Of a stretch of 64,000 bases of DNA, positions 17,781 to 26,497 are shown piece after piece. Positions within the stretch are counted from its first letter, which is position 1, and the number at the start of each line of letters is the position of its first letter. The stretch comes from Candidatus Obscuribacter sp. GTDB taxonomy: Bacteria > Cyanobacteriota > Vampirovibrionia > Obscuribacterales > Obscuribacteraceae. Where the stretch lies: NCBI GenBank assembly GCA_016712465.1, contig JADJQZ010000001.1, forward strand, positions 186,001 to 250,000. Direction: 5' to 3'. A program made the position numbers and the translations under genes. Below the pieces are notes generated by a model. That model was not told the origin of the DNA. It was given only the letters and a program-made list of their open reading frames with translations, and did not search any database.

Positions 17781-17820
17781 CGGCGCCTGCAAGTGTCGCT
17801 TGTGGGCGCCGTTTCTTTTC
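17781..17820 (+). terminator. Rho-independent terminator
   Basis: The stem CGGCGCC/GGCGCCG continues inward with CAAG/CTTG and is followed by TTTCTTTTC. It lies 26 bp after the stop of the 17300 gene and before the ribosome binding site of the 17838 gene. Confidence 0.9.
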
Positions 17821-17837
17821 TACGACAGGAGATGTTT

Positions 17838-18176
17838 ATGAATGATATTCAGCCTGAACCTGGACAGGATGATCGCAGCGTGCTCTTGAGCAGCGGCATG
17901 GATGAAGCGTTGGTGGATGAAATCTTGGAGCGTGTAAACCGGCGCAAGCAGCGACTTGCCGAAGGCGACAAAAGGCTTGCTGAGCTTTTGGACATCGTCA
18001 TGGCGGCCGCTTTCGCAATACGAGAGCCGGTTTCTCTGATCCTCAGTCTTTCTGGAGATGAAGTAGTTGCCGCCTCTAAGGTTCTCAAGGAGAGCGCCGC
18101 CTATGAGCACTATCAGCGCTGCTGGCAAGCCCTTGATGCTTACGAACTGGGTCTGGAAAGTCCGGACTTGAACTAA
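17838..18176 (+). CDS. Small helical protein of unknown function
   Basis: The protein has 112 residues. It begins with an acidic disordered stretch (MNDIQPEPGQDD). Residues 25-60 form a charged helix rich in Arg, Lys, Glu and Leu. AGGAG lies upstream; an ATG six bases earlier is also possible. It sits 21 bp before the AAA+ ATPase gene, so the two are probably co-expressed; it could be a partner or loader subunit. Confidence 0.6.
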   Translation: MNDIQPEPGQDDRSVLLSSGMDEALVDEILERVNRRKQRLAEGDKRLAELLDIVMAAAFAIREPVSLILSLSGDEVVAASKVLKESAAYEHYQRCWQALDAYELGLESPDLN

Positions 18177-18197
18177 CTGTGTGTTTAGGAGTTTGAA

Positions 18198-18869
18198 ATG
18201 AGTCAATATCGAGAAAATAAATTGCAGGAGGTAAGGCCGGGTAACAGCTTTGCCAACTTTACCCCCAACCATGAGAGCCAGGAGAAAGTGTGCGATCTGT
18301 TGATGGCTCTGGTGGAGCAACTTGTGGCCAATCAGGAAGTGATTGCCGGGGAAAGACATCCTTTCGCCGATGCCAGTCTTTTGTTTGTCTATGGTGCACC
18401 GGGAAGAGGCAAGACCCATCTGGTGGAAGCCTTTATCAACGAGCTGCGCCTGCGCGCACCAAATGTCTACAAGCGCATGGTGCTCTCCCGCGGTAATTTC
18501 TACTACGATTATCAAACTAGCGAGAATCCGTATTTCGATGCCCCCATCGTGGTTATTGATGACATGTTCCACAACAAGATGAATGTGTCTGAGCTTCGAC
18601 CGAATGCCGAAATCCAAACGTTTATGAAATTTATCGGAGACCTCTACGACCGGCGCCGCCTCGTCTTGGTGACTTCCAATTTTTCTCTCATTGAAGGTGG
18701 AATTATGCAGCGTGTCAGAGAAGTAGACACAGTCGGTCGAATTATTTCAAGGGCCGTTGAGGTGCTGAGCCACTGTGGGGAATTTCGCCTGGAAGGCCCG
18801 GATTATCGGGAGATTATCGCGGCTAAGAGCAAAGCAGGTGGAATCAGCCTCAAATTAGGCAAGTTCTGA
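18198..18869 (+). CDS. DnaC/DnaA-like AAA+ ATPase
   Basis: The 223-residue protein has Walker A GAPGRGKT at residues 66-73, Walker B VVIDDM near 118-123, and a sensor-1 stretch LVLVTSNF. The order and the GAPGRGKTHL form match DnaA/DnaC/IstB-type ATPases that load helicases or transposases. There is no DnaA domain IV. In this neighbourhood it may belong to a plasmid or phage replication or segregation module. Alternatively it may be an IstB-like transposition helper, but no IS21 istA gene is adjacent. AGGAG lies seven bases before the start. Confidence 0.75.
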   Translation: MSQYRENKLQEVRPGNSFANFTPNHESQEKVCDLLMALVEQLVANQEVIAGERHPFADASLLFVYGAPGRGKTHLVEAFINELRLRAPNVYKRMVLSRGNFYYDYQTSENPYFDAPIVVIDDMFHNKMNVSELRPNAEIQTFMKFIGDLYDRRRLVLVTSNFSLIEGGIMQRVREVDTVGRIISRAVEVLSHCGEFRLEGPDYREIIAAKSKAGGISLKLGKF

Positions 18870-18892
18870 GCAGTCTTACTTTTACCGGCGGT

Positions 18893-18918
18893 CCAACACA
18901 AGAGGGTGGAAGACCGCC
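18893..18918 (+). other. Hairpin after the AAA+ gene
   Basis: GGCGGTC and GACCGCC form a perfect 7-bp stem with a 12-base or longer loop, 24 bp past the ATPase stop. No T-tract follows, so it is a weak terminator candidate. Confidence 0.4.
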
Positions 18919-18930
18919 AATCAAAACCTC

Positions 18931-18992
18931 GCATTGACTCACAATAAATCGTACCCGCAAGAAATAGTTGCCTCAGATAAAATCGTACCCCT
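18931..18992 (+). repeat. Left terminal repeat of the 18.9-kb IS
   Basis: Two tandem words, TTGACTCACAATAAATCGTA at 18934 and TTGCCTCAGATAAAATCGTA at 18968, are inverted relative to the right end. Confidence 0.7.
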
Positions 18993-19015
18993 TAGCATCC
19001 TCGTTAAGGGGCGAA

Positions 19016-20190
19016 ATGATGAGGCTGAACATGACGATTCAAGCGAGGCAAGAGCTATTGGAGGTGTTGCGGATGCAGTACCCCAGTGCCGGACCGGAGG
19101 AGCGGAAGCGCATTCTGACTGGATTTGTTGAGGCAACAGGGTATTCCAGGAAGCATGCGATTTCATTACTCAACAAAAGACTGAACAAAGCCGCAAGAGG
19201 TTGGGGCGCCGCTCCAGGATTGGCAAGGATGTGCTCTTGGCGCTGATAGAGGTCTGGCATTTGTCCAACCGTATTTGCTCCAAACGCCTGGTTCCCTTTC
19301 TGCCGGATCTTGTCCAGGAACTCGAAAGAGCCCAAGCGCTGCAACTGACTGCCGAAGAACGGAGCCAATTGCTTGCCCTCAGTGCCTCAAGCGTCGACAG
19401 ACTTTTAAAGGGCGAAAGGCGAAAATATGAGCGAAGCCGCAGCACAACCAAGCGCTCGTCTTTAGTTCGCTCTAAGGTGAAAGTGCGAACTTTCACAGAA
19501 TGGAGTGACGTGACGCCCGGATTCTTTGAAATTGATACCGTCGCGCATTGCTCCAGAGACGTCAGTGGACGATACCTTTCAACCTTAAACATGACGGACA
19601 TCGCCACCTGCTGGACCGAGCCGATTGCACTAACAAGGAAAGGTTCGATAGAAGTCATAGCAGCGCTGGAGAAGGTGCTCGAAGTACTGCCCTTTCCGCT
19701 GAAAGGACTCGATTCCGATAATGGTAGTGAGTTCATGAATGAAGACTTTGTCAAATGGTGTGAGCTGAAAAGACTGACCTTTACACGGTCCCGCGAGTAC
19801 AAGAAAAACGACCAGCCTGGATAGAAGAAAAGAACGGTTCAGTGGTAAGAAAGCTTGTTGGGAAGAGTCGATACGAAGGAAAGAAGGCTGGCGGATTCTC
19901 AATGAGTACTACTCAGTGGCTCGGCTCTACATCAATTTTTTCAGCCAACGCAGAAGTTGCTATTCAAACATCGGAAAGGCTCTAAAACATACAGAAAATA
20001 TGACAGAGCTAGAACTCCATATCAACGAGTTTTAGAGAGTGCCCATGTCTCAGAGCAGGATAAGAATGAACTGAGGCGGCTCAAAGAAGGTTTAAGCATG
20101 GTCCGACTCAAGAAGGAACTGGAACGGCTCGGAGCCGATCTGCGGAAACTTGCGGTGGATAGCCCGGACCCTCTTGTGGCGCCGCCGTAG
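19016..20190 (+). pseudogene. Integrase-core transposase, multiple frameshifts
   Basis: The N-terminal helix-turn-helix part starts at 19016 (AAGGGG upstream) and reads into KRILTGFVEATGYSRKHAIS. The frame then shifts near 19195. The integrase core follows with GFFEIDTVAHCSRD (first Asp), GLDSDNGSEFMNED (second Asp) and TFTRSREYKKNDQ. It breaks again near 19817, where CAGCCTGG would read DQAW if it were CAGGCCTGG. Further shifts lie near 19892 and 19940. The tail resumes as KGSKTYRKYDRARTPYQRVL and stops at 20190. At least two breaks fall where a GGCC would restore the frame. Confidence 0.8.
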
Positions 20191-20263
20191 CACAACGAAT
20201 TGCGACTCACAAGTTCATCCGAGAGTCTAATCAACGCGCACATTCTCTTACCGAGTTACAACC

Positions 20264-20475
20264 GATGCAAAGAAACCGCTTCGAAGCAGAGCTTCGGCGC
20301 ACAATTCAGGCCCTTGCCGGGAGGAACGCTGATTTCAGCTAAGGACTTTCTCGAAACTGCTAAACGTTCTACCGTTGATAGTGCCCTGATGCGCTTGCTT
20401 AAAGACGGAAGTATAACGAGGATAGGTTGGGGTCAATACCAAATACCAGAACATGCGTTACCTGTTGAGTGCTAA
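20264..20475 (+). pseudogene. AbiEi/DUF6088-like winged-helix remnant inside the IS
   Basis: The C-terminal frame reads GGTLISAKDFLETAKRSTVD and then ALMRLLKDGSITRIGWGQYQIP. This is the winged-helix pattern of DUF6088 and AbiEi-type antitoxin N-terminal domains. The upstream ATG at 20264 gives RNRFEAELRRTIQALAG in another frame, so one frameshift near 20320 separates the two. No toxin partner is present. It lies between the transposase and the right terminal repeat, so it is a passenger of the element. Confidence 0.55.
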
Positions 20476-20509
20476 CAGCAGCTAAAGCTGCTATTAACCC
20501 TCAACAGGT
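20460..20509 (+). terminator. Large hairpin inside the IS
   Basis: The perfect arms ACCTGTTGAG/CTCAACAGGT enclose TAA/TTA and AGCAGC/GCTGCT around TAAA. It overlaps the stop of the DUF6088-like remnant and is followed by a short T stretch, so it probably ends its transcript. Confidence 0.65.
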
Positions 20510-20539
20510 TTCACTTTAATGACTACCCCAATAATAATC

Positions 20540-20606
20540 GCCTTCGGTACGATTCTTTCTGACGCAACAGTTGGCCTCGGGTACGGATTTAATTTGACGC
20601 AATACG
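20540..20606 (-). repeat. Right terminal repeat of the 18.9-kb IS
   Basis: Read on the minus strand it has TTGCGTCAAATTAAATCCGT and TTGCGTCAGAAAGAATCGTA, matching the doubled words of the left end. Confidence 0.65.
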
Positions 20607-20634
20607 AACCTTCGAAAATCGTCTTGGAGAAAAT

Positions 20635-21225
20635 ATGTACTTAAAAATCTTGGCAGTCGTCTTTTGTTATGGGGCAGTTTGGTTTGCAGCCCAGTGTTTG
20701 AGCTTTCTTCAGTTTCGCATGCGGCTGGCGAATGGTCTTTCTACCGCGCTATTTGAGAATACTGCCGGGCTTGGTTGCAGGCTTGGCGGCATGGCGGGGC
20801 TTCTCTTAATTACAGTCGGCTTCACGGTAACCGGCTTTTATCTGACTCTGCAAGTAGATGACGGTTTTCGCTATTTCTTACTGATACTGAGTGCTTTTGT
20901 TCTGGTCCTTACTTTTGGCATGGGGGCGTATTTTAGTTTGTGCAAAGAGAAGGTTCTTGCTTCCTGGCGAGAGAGCGATGCCCGGCCGGTACCTCCTGTA
21001 GTTGCAAGGAAAGAGGTGGTGCAAGACTTCGGAGAGAAAGTATTTATATCTGTCTTTATTTTCTTTCCAGGCTTCTGTCTGACCGGCGCTTTAGCTATGG
21101 CAGGCTATTTTGGCATCGAAAGCATGCTTCAAATGCATGTGCCGATACTCATGTATTTAGGTGGTCTGCTAGGTGCTGCTACGGGAGGATTCTTGACTTA
21201 CCTGGTCTACCTGAGAAACGCCTAG
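20635..21225 (+). CDS. Membrane protein of unknown function
   Basis: The 196-residue protein has hydrophobic segments near residues 3-25, 45-72, 80-102, 133-157 and 165-190, so probably four or five membrane passes. A cytoplasmic loop rich in charged residues lies at 103-132. I do not recognise a family. GGAG lies nine bases upstream of the start. It lies 29 bp after the IS right end, so the IS may have replaced its promoter. Confidence 0.6.
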   Translation: MYLKILAVVFCYGAVWFAAQCLSFLQFRMRLANGLSTALFENTAGLGCRLGGMAGLLLITVGFTVTGFYLTLQVDDGFRYFLLILSAFVLVLTFGMGAYFSLCKEKVLASWRESDARPVPPVVARKEVVQDFGEKVFISVFIFFPGFCLTGALAMAGYFGIESMLQMHVPILMYLGGLLGAATGGFLTYLVYLRNA

Positions 21226-21406
21226 GCAGGCTAAGTTTGTCTAGATAGATGGCGGCTATCGTCCGGAATTGAATAACTTGACTGGAAGATGCATCTTGAC
21301 GCTGTTGTGTTTGCGTTGAGATGCGTTTCGTTCTTTCCGAGAGTTTTACCGGCAGTTTTTGCATGATTGATTTTGCGCTTCCTGCCATTTTTTTTGACTG
21401 TTGCTA

Positions 21407-21423
21407 TACTACAAAGGGTAGTG
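21407..21423 (+). promoter_or_regulatory. 17-bp dyad with extended -10-like TGCTATACT
   Basis: TACTA-CAAAGGG-TAGTG fits the recurrent dyad. The sequence TGCTATACT at its left edge is an extended -10 box, and TTGACT lies close upstream but at the wrong spacing for a -35. Downstream, about 70 nt away, is a terminator hairpin with no gene between them. Confidence 0.5.
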
Positions 21424-21530
21424 GAATGGGGCGAAAAAATTAGGCTGGACATGAGTCTAAGGGCTTACAAGTAAGCGCCAGGGGCAGGTGTTTAAAAACT
21501 CCTGCCCAGGCGCATGTGTTGGTTTTCTTT
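21424..21530 (+). ncRNA. Candidate small RNA
   Basis: About 100 bases lie between the promoter-like dyad at 21407 and the hairpin at 21475-21513 with its T-rich tail. The only open frame is seven codons (21451). A small RNA or leader is possible. This is inference from arrangement only. Confidence 0.3.
21475..21530 (+). terminator. Terminator hairpin
   Basis: GCGCC/GGCGC and GGGCAGG/CCTGCCC form a two-part stem, followed by TGTTGGTTTTCTTT. It lies between the convergent genes at 20635 and 21539. Confidence 0.65.
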
Positions 21531-21538
21531 GGGGATAC

Positions 21539-21757
21539 TTACTGCACGATACCTTCTTTCATAGTGAGCTGAATGGTGTCCTTCTTCAGGAAGATTTCGC
21601 TTATCTCCAGACTGTCGTCCTTGGGCAGATCATCCAGAATAGCCTGGAGGGCCGCCCTTAGTTCGCCCAGATTTTTGGGAGCCCCGATGTTGTAATCGGC
21701 GCCCATCCAGAGGTCTACAGTTATATCTCGAATCTTTAGCGAGCTATTGTTTGTCAT
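21539..21757 (-). CDS. Small protein of unknown function
   Basis: The 72-residue protein is not recognised. It is acidic with alternating strands and one helix (LGELRAALQAILDDLPKD). AGGAG lies before the ATG. It is the last of four small minus-strand genes at 21.5-23.2 kb. Confidence 0.6.
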   Translation of the reverse strand: MTNNSSLKIRDITVDLWMGADYNIGAPKNLGELRAALQAILDDLPKDDSLEISEIFLKKDTIQLTMKEGIVQ

Positions 21758-21825
21758 TGGTGCTCCTGCGAAAGTTAGGCGAGAGCCAAGGAGTGCTTTC
21801 GCTCTGATGATAGGAGAGCCTGAAC

Positions 21826-22143
21826 TCAGTCTCTCCAGATGGCGGACTTGATTCGACCGTCCGGTTGCATGTGGAGAGCGAGCCGATTGTCGAACTCATT
21901 ATCGGGGCTCAGTTCCACCAGGTTAGTTCTGAACTGCGCCACCCCCAGAGCACCTTTCAACACGGCAGTAAGTCCCCACTGGCAATCGCCCTCCTTGAGT
22001 CTCATCATGATTAGACCGATGAAGGGCAGTTCCAGGTCGTGGGGATGCGGGTCAGGAAGACCGTCTTGCTCTTGAAAGTTCGTGACGCCTTCCTGGATTT
22101 CATCGTCGGCGAAAGAGTTTTGGTGTTTAGCTTTTTTAGACAT
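21826..22143 (-). CDS. Small protein of unknown function
   Basis: The protein has 105 residues starting at the ATG preceded by GAGG. A charged, probably disordered first 45 residues leads to a mixed alpha/beta part (LPFIGLIMMRLKEGDCQW). I do not recognise it. The upstream in-frame ATG seven codons earlier has no binding site. Confidence 0.6.
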   Translation of the reverse strand: MSKKAKHQNSFADDEIQEGVTNFQEQDGLPDPHPHDLELPFIGLIMMRLKEGDCQWGLTAVLKGALGVAQFRTNLVELSPDNEFDNRLALHMQPDGRIKSAIWRD

Positions 22144-22200
22144 TTGGATACCTCGGTTTTTCAAAAGTGATAGAGAAATGAGCTGAGCCGGTCTTTCCGA

Positions 22201-22536
22201 CTAGAACGCTTGCTTCGCTTGCTTTAGTACAAAAGCCAGCTGCGACTCCACTGCATTCAGATGCTCGTGCAGTCCGTAGGTGCAGTGCGTGTCGTAGAGG
22301 CATTGCGTGGTCAGTCCGTTTCTGGCATTGTCTATCCGAACTAATTGGTCGGGTCGCAGAGAAAGGGTACCGCAGGCAATTTTGGCATCGATTTTGGCCA
22401 GTTCGCCTTGCAGGGAAAAGGCTCTAAACCAGCCTGTTTGCCACATGTAGAGTGCCAGTATGGCTAGTGCCAGGGCGATGATTGCCAGTCCGACCAGTAC
22501 GCCGGTTGTTACAGGGTCTAGTTCTAATGGTTCCAT
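22201..22536 (-). CDS. Small single-pass membrane protein
   Basis: The 111-residue protein has one strong membrane helix at residues 10-33 (TTGVLVGLAIIALALAILAL). The soluble part has three Cys residues and a basic/helical character. GGAGG lies five bases before the ATG. Function unknown. Confidence 0.6.
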   Translation of the reverse strand: MEPLELDPVTTGVLVGLAIIALALAILALYMWQTGWFRAFSLQGELAKIDAKIACGTLSLRPDQLVRIDNARNGLTTQCLYDTHCTYGLHEHLNAVESQLAFVLKQAKQAF

Positions 22537-22593
22537 AAAAACCTCCGACTATTTCAGTCAGCAAAAATATAGAAACCTGTCGGTTGCCGCTTC

Positions 22594-23163
22594 TCAGGCA
22601 GCAACAGCCAGTGCATGCTCTTTTGTTTTTGATGTTTGCTTCGCCAGAGTCTGAACAAGCAAAGCATCAAAGTGCTCTGTGAATTCCTCCAGTTTGGTTT
22701 TGAAAATACGGTCCGCTGAGCAGGCGCGGGCGTACTCGGACCAGCCGTAAGCTATGCTCTCCACTGCCGTCAGGCAGAAGAGGCGAGCGTAGTCTGCATC
22801 TTTGTAGGTGAGGGCGATGGTCAGGGCCCAGGCAGAAAGCAAGGCTTTCAGGCTGGATTCTTCGTAGCGTCCGGTGGTCAGGATGGCAGTTATCTCGCCT
22901 TCCAGGCTGCTTCCCAAATGACGCAAATGCATTTTGTCTTTACTGGCGGCAGTGCTGGAATGGCAGATTTGGCAAAGTTCCAAGATCAAGGTTCTTTGCT
23001 CAGTGGTGCCGCAGAAGTTGCCGGTTTCCTCCAGTAAGTGGGCGGCGAATTGAGGGAAGAGCTGATTCCAGTTTCGATTGAAATGGAAATGGTCGCTCTG
23101 GTTTTGCATCAGTATGCCGCTCAGGGCGGACATCTGATTGCTTGGGTTGAATGTTGTTTTCAT
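22594..23163 (-). CDS. Helical protein of unknown function
   Basis: With the ATG at 23163 the protein has about 189 residues, all-helical in appearance with His and Cys residues in the middle (LILELCQICHSSTAAS). No family is recognised. The ribosome binding site is poor (CAGG 12 bases upstream), so a start at the next Met (about 10 codons later) is also possible. It is the first of the four-gene minus-strand series. Confidence 0.55.
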   Translation of the reverse strand: MKTTFNPSNQMSALSGILMQNQSDHFHFNRNWNQLFPQFAAHLLEETGNFCGTTEQRTLILELCQICHSSTAASKDKMHLRHLGSSLEGEITAILTTGRYEESSLKALLSAWALTIALTYKDADYARLFCLTAVESIAYGWSEYARACSADRIFKTKLEEFTEHFDALLVQTLAKQTSKTKEHALAVAA

Positions 23164-23804
23164 GACACTATACCTGCTTTTCAAATATTGATTTTCGATT
23201 TTAGATACAGCACCTCATTTGCACGAAGCGCATAGTTTGCATGGTGACTCTCTTGAGTGACCAGGTTTGCATTGGTTCTCTAGCGCGTTGTTTTGGGGAC
23301 CAGGTTTTCGTCTTTTGTTGAAACTCTATTTAGCCTGACCGGCACCAGGGTGCGGTTTTACTTTTCATGAATAGAAGAGCGGTTGGCTTTTGGGGTTTCT
23401 AAAGGTTTTGAGCAGTCCAGTAATAAAACAAAGGTTAGGGTGAGTTCATGATAGGTTTTTGGTTTGTCTGTTCAAAGTACTTCTTGAACTGGAGATCCTG
23501 TCTCTGGAATGTCCAGGTAGATTGCCTGCTGCGCTTGAGAAGGCGCTACCCCTCAAGCTTTTCGGGGGCGAGTCGGAAACATTTTAGGGGAGTAAATTGC
23601 AGCAGGAAGATGGGTGCCTGGGTATTTTCCGCAGAGTTACCTGGGCTTGAGGGATTGGCGCAGCCCATAGTGTCTCAACGAAAGTCGGCAAACCGGGCTG
23701 AAAAGCGACACTGTTCCGCCACAAGTAGGAAGGACCGCGAACGGGGCCCAGAGCAAGTTTGGCTGCGACTGGCGCCGCTTGCAGAAGCTGAAAACGGTAG
23801 GGAA
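23164..23804. other. Non-coding region before IS1380 copy C
   Basis: No gene is well supported. A 120-codon open frame (23448-23810) has an odd, Arg/Ser/Trp-rich composition and no binding site, so I treat it as chance. Promoters for the minus-strand series should lie at the left side. Confidence 0.35.
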
Positions 23805-23821
23805 TACTAAAAGAGATAGTA
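23805..23821 (+). promoter_or_regulatory. 17-bp dyad beside IS copy C
   Basis: TACTA-AAAGAGA-TAGTA is a perfect match to the dyad. AATACT at its left edge has TTGCAG 18 bases upstream, so here a normal -35/-10 promoter is plausible, pointing into the IS. The IS end lies 11 bp downstream (23822-23832). Confidence 0.6.
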
Positions 23822-23832
23822 AGCAATCGAAA

Positions 23833-25752
23833 CCTGGATTATTCACCTACAGGCTGTAACAGGCAGGGGAAATGGGAGTAGATACCAGACGGAGAGCGCG
23901 TTTAATCTTTGCCGGGAGTTTTCACGCTAACACTTTTGCGGTTGTTGATTATCTGCCACAAAGCGGCTATATCAGCCAGGCTCCGATTGTATTGCCAATC
24001 GAGATCTAGTATTGCGGATGGTATCAGAGTGTAGTTTAAAAGGATGAAAGTCCTGATGGTTGCTGGATAATTGAGTTGCGAAAAACAAAAAGCAGCAAGG
24101 CAAAAGGAACTTTCATGAGCACAGAGTCTAAGGCAAAGCGAGTGGAACGGCAAGCCCGGTTGACGTTAAAAACTGCAAAGCACAAAAGATTGATGATGGT
24201 GGGGGCTTTTGACTGCTTTAGGAGGCGTTACGTCCCTGGCGAAGGCAGCAGAGGTAACAGGACTGGTAGCAATGGCTGTGGAGAGAATAGAGCCGTGGCG
24301 GGATGAGGGCTTAGTCGAGCATGAAATCAAGACTCTTTTGAGCCAGCGATTGTATCTTGGGGCGTGTGGGCATACTGATGCGCTAGATTGTTCTCTGTTT
24401 AAGGATGATCCAGGGCTGAAGAGTGTTTTAGGACTTGAGCCGGATGGGTCGTCGTTGCCGTCGCAGTCCACGCATACGCGCATGGAAAATTCGATGTCAG
24501 AAGACTCGCTCAACAAGTTGGAGGAGCTTCCTCTGGAGTATTTTCTTTCCAGGCACGAGCATGAGCCGAGGGAGCTGACCATATATTTTGATGGTTCGGC
24601 GATTAGGACCTACGGCTCGCAGCAAAATTCTATTTATCGCGGCGGGAAGAAATACAGTCAGACACAGTATTTCCCACTGTTGGCAGCAACAAAAGAAGGT
24701 CATCTGCTGCTTGCAAAGCTACGGTCAGGCAACGTTTCCGATGCAACATCGCTGGCGGAAATTACAAAACTGGTGGAGGCAATTTTGGAGCGTTACCGCA
24801 TGTGAAACTTACAATTGTTATGGATGCTGGGTTTAATGAGCCCCATCTTCTGGACTTCTTGGAGGAAAAGAAGGTCAACTACGTGGTTGGATATCCTGCA
24901 ACATCGTCAATCAAGTCTAACTTCAAAGATACGATTAAAGCCGCAGAAGAAGGCTTCAAGAAAGAGTTTGGTGAGCCAAAATTCAAAGGTAAAGCTGGCG
25001 AGAAGGCATGGCAGAAGGAGCATACTAGGTTGCGCGCACTGCCGGCCGATGAGCGAAAAGAGGCGGAGAAGGCAATGAACTCCAGGTTCACGCGCTGGAT
25101 GTACGGAGCCGAGCACCAGGGCAACAATTGGGAGGGGAGCCGCACGGTAATAGTTAGAATTGACTGCAGCGACAAAGGCACTGACATTCGGTGTGTCTCC
25201 ACTAACATGACCGGTCATTCCGCCCAGGCGATTTACGAGGATTACTACTGCAACCGAGCCACTATCGAATTCACGATCAAGGAAAACAAAAGTCACTGCC
25301 GTGTGCCATTGAGCTGCATGGAATACAGCGCCAATAGGTTCAGGTTCGTCCTCCAGAGCTTAATCTACATTCTCATGGATGAATTAAGGTGCTTGCTGCC
25401 GAGAGCCAAAAAGGCCCCAACCTTAGCCACTTTGCGCAATCAGATACTTCTGATTCCCGCTCAAATTTTCGCCTATGCGCGGCATATTCACTGGCGCCTA
25501 TCTTCGGTACACCCGGCGTCCGCTCTACTCATCAACCTGAACAAGAAGCTGCAAGCCCGAACAGCCTGAAGCTTCAACCAGATACGCAACAAACAAAGAA
25601 CCTGGCTCGCCTACTTGAGCCGGGGCATCTCCGCAGAGCCCCTTTCGCTGCCGTTTAATCTGGATTTTTTAGCTGCTTTTCAGAAAACCCGCTCTCAAAC
25701 CGGCATGCAGTGGGGTCTCTTGGCGACATACTATATGGATGAATAATCCAGG
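23833..25752 (+). mobile_element. IS1380-family insertion sequence, copy C
   Basis: The element is 1920 bp and inverted relative to copies A and B. Ends CCTGGATTATTCA are present on both sides, and the direct repeats GAAA (23829-23832 and 25753-25756) flank it. The transposase-side end is the left one and again faces a dyad at 11 bp. Confidence 0.92.
24115..25569 (+). pseudogene. IS1380-family transposase, frameshifted (copy C)
   Basis: This copy has the intact C-terminal half (KLTIVMDAGFNEPHLL onward to KKLQARTA at 25569) that is broken in A and B. Its N-terminal half has lost one A in an A6 run (near 24170), one T in a T5 run (near 24209), and one base where A and B read TTGGCCGC (near 24794). 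Combining the three copies gives one continuous protein of about 485 residues. The start is the ATG at 24115 with AAGGAA upstream. Confidence 0.85.
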
Positions 25753-25963
25753 GAAAAAGAGAAAATGTCCGTGCCCGAAACTGTCTGCTCGTCAAAGAAA
25801 GCATTGCCTTTCCAGAGAGCAGACGGGTGGCGGACGGCCTCGGTGCCATCGAAACGCTCTGCAAGCGAGTCGACAGCGCCGAGGCCTCCTGTTGTTTTTG
25901 GTTGGTCCTGTCCCCGCTCCCGACCGCCGGGTCAAAGGCGGAGACCGCAGAAATGGATGGGCG

Positions 25964-26491
25964 TTACTGCATCGCATATGGGCCTTCCTGACCCCAGCGC
26001 ATCAACACGGCATCTTCACCGTCGCTGTAATGAGCTGTGACGATGTTGTGGATGTAGAAGCCGAGGCTGACATAGAGACGCTGAGCATCTGTGTTGGAGC
26101 GGCGGGCATAGAGCGTAACCGCGTCGCTTCTGGTGACGGCGCCGATCATGAGGCGGCCGATGCCGAGGCGACGGTGGCGGGGATCCACGGCGATGTGCGC
26201 GATGTGAGTGCTGCTGCCCAGGTAGTTGGAACTGGTGGCCTGCAATTCGTAGAGCATATAGCCGACGATGCCTTCCTGTCCGGTCAGTTCGGCCACCAGG
26301 GCGCGGTTCTTGGGCAGGCTGGAGTAGACGGCGAATTTGCGGGAGTCCCAGGGGCTCCTGAAGCTCTGCCTTTCGATGGCCAGGAGTTGAGGGAAGTCTC
26401 TGTCCCAATCGACCTGGCGAAGCTTCACTTCCTGTTGCAGTTGTTGGCGTTGCTGTTGTTGGTCTTCTTCTTGCTTATCGGCATTTTCCAT
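25964..26491 (-). CDS. GNAT-family N-acetyltransferase
   Basis: The 175-residue protein transfers an acetyl group from acetyl-CoA to an amine. The core HIAHIAVDPRHRRLGIGRLM has the RRLGIG pyrophosphate-binding motif at about residue 110, and ARRSNTDAQRLYVSLGF is the typical last motif. It resembles RimI-type enzymes; the substrate is unknown. The first 25 residues are Gln/Glu-rich and look disordered. The start lacks a ribosome binding site and lies seven bases from a long-range stem (26498-26641), so translation may be controlled by that structure. It ends the minus-strand run from 33604. Confidence 0.82.
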   Translation of the reverse strand: MENADKQEEDQQQQRQQLQQEVKLRQVDWDRDFPQLLAIERQSFRSPWDSRKFAVYSSLPKNRALVAELTGQEGIVGYMLYELQATSSNYLGSSTHIAHIAVDPRHRRLGIGRLMIGAVTRSDAVTLYARRSNTDAQRLYVSLGFYIHNIVTAHYSDGEDAVLMRWGQEGPYAMQ

Positions 26492-26497
26492 GAGGGG

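Larger units (their letters stand above)
18931..20606 (+). mobile_element. Degraded integrase-type IS with doubled terminal repeats
   Basis: Imperfect inverted ends of about 60 bp (18931-18992 and 20540-20606) bound a broken transposase with an integrase core and a second remnant gene. Each end carries two copies of a roughly 20-bp word of the form TTGNNTCANANTAAATCGTACC, which probably are transposase binding sites. No clear target duplication is visible. The transposase type (EIDTVAH and GLDSDNGSEF signatures) fits the ISNCY/IS1202-like group; this is from memory and not checked. Confidence 0.7.

Noticed and set aside
18198..18869. AAA+ protein as IstB of an IS21 element
   Set aside because: No istA gene or IS21 ends are adjacent, and the IS next to it carries a different transposase type.
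23448..23810. 120-codon open frame before IS copy C
   Set aside because: No ribosome binding site, atypical composition, and it ends by overlapping the promoter-like dyad at 23805.
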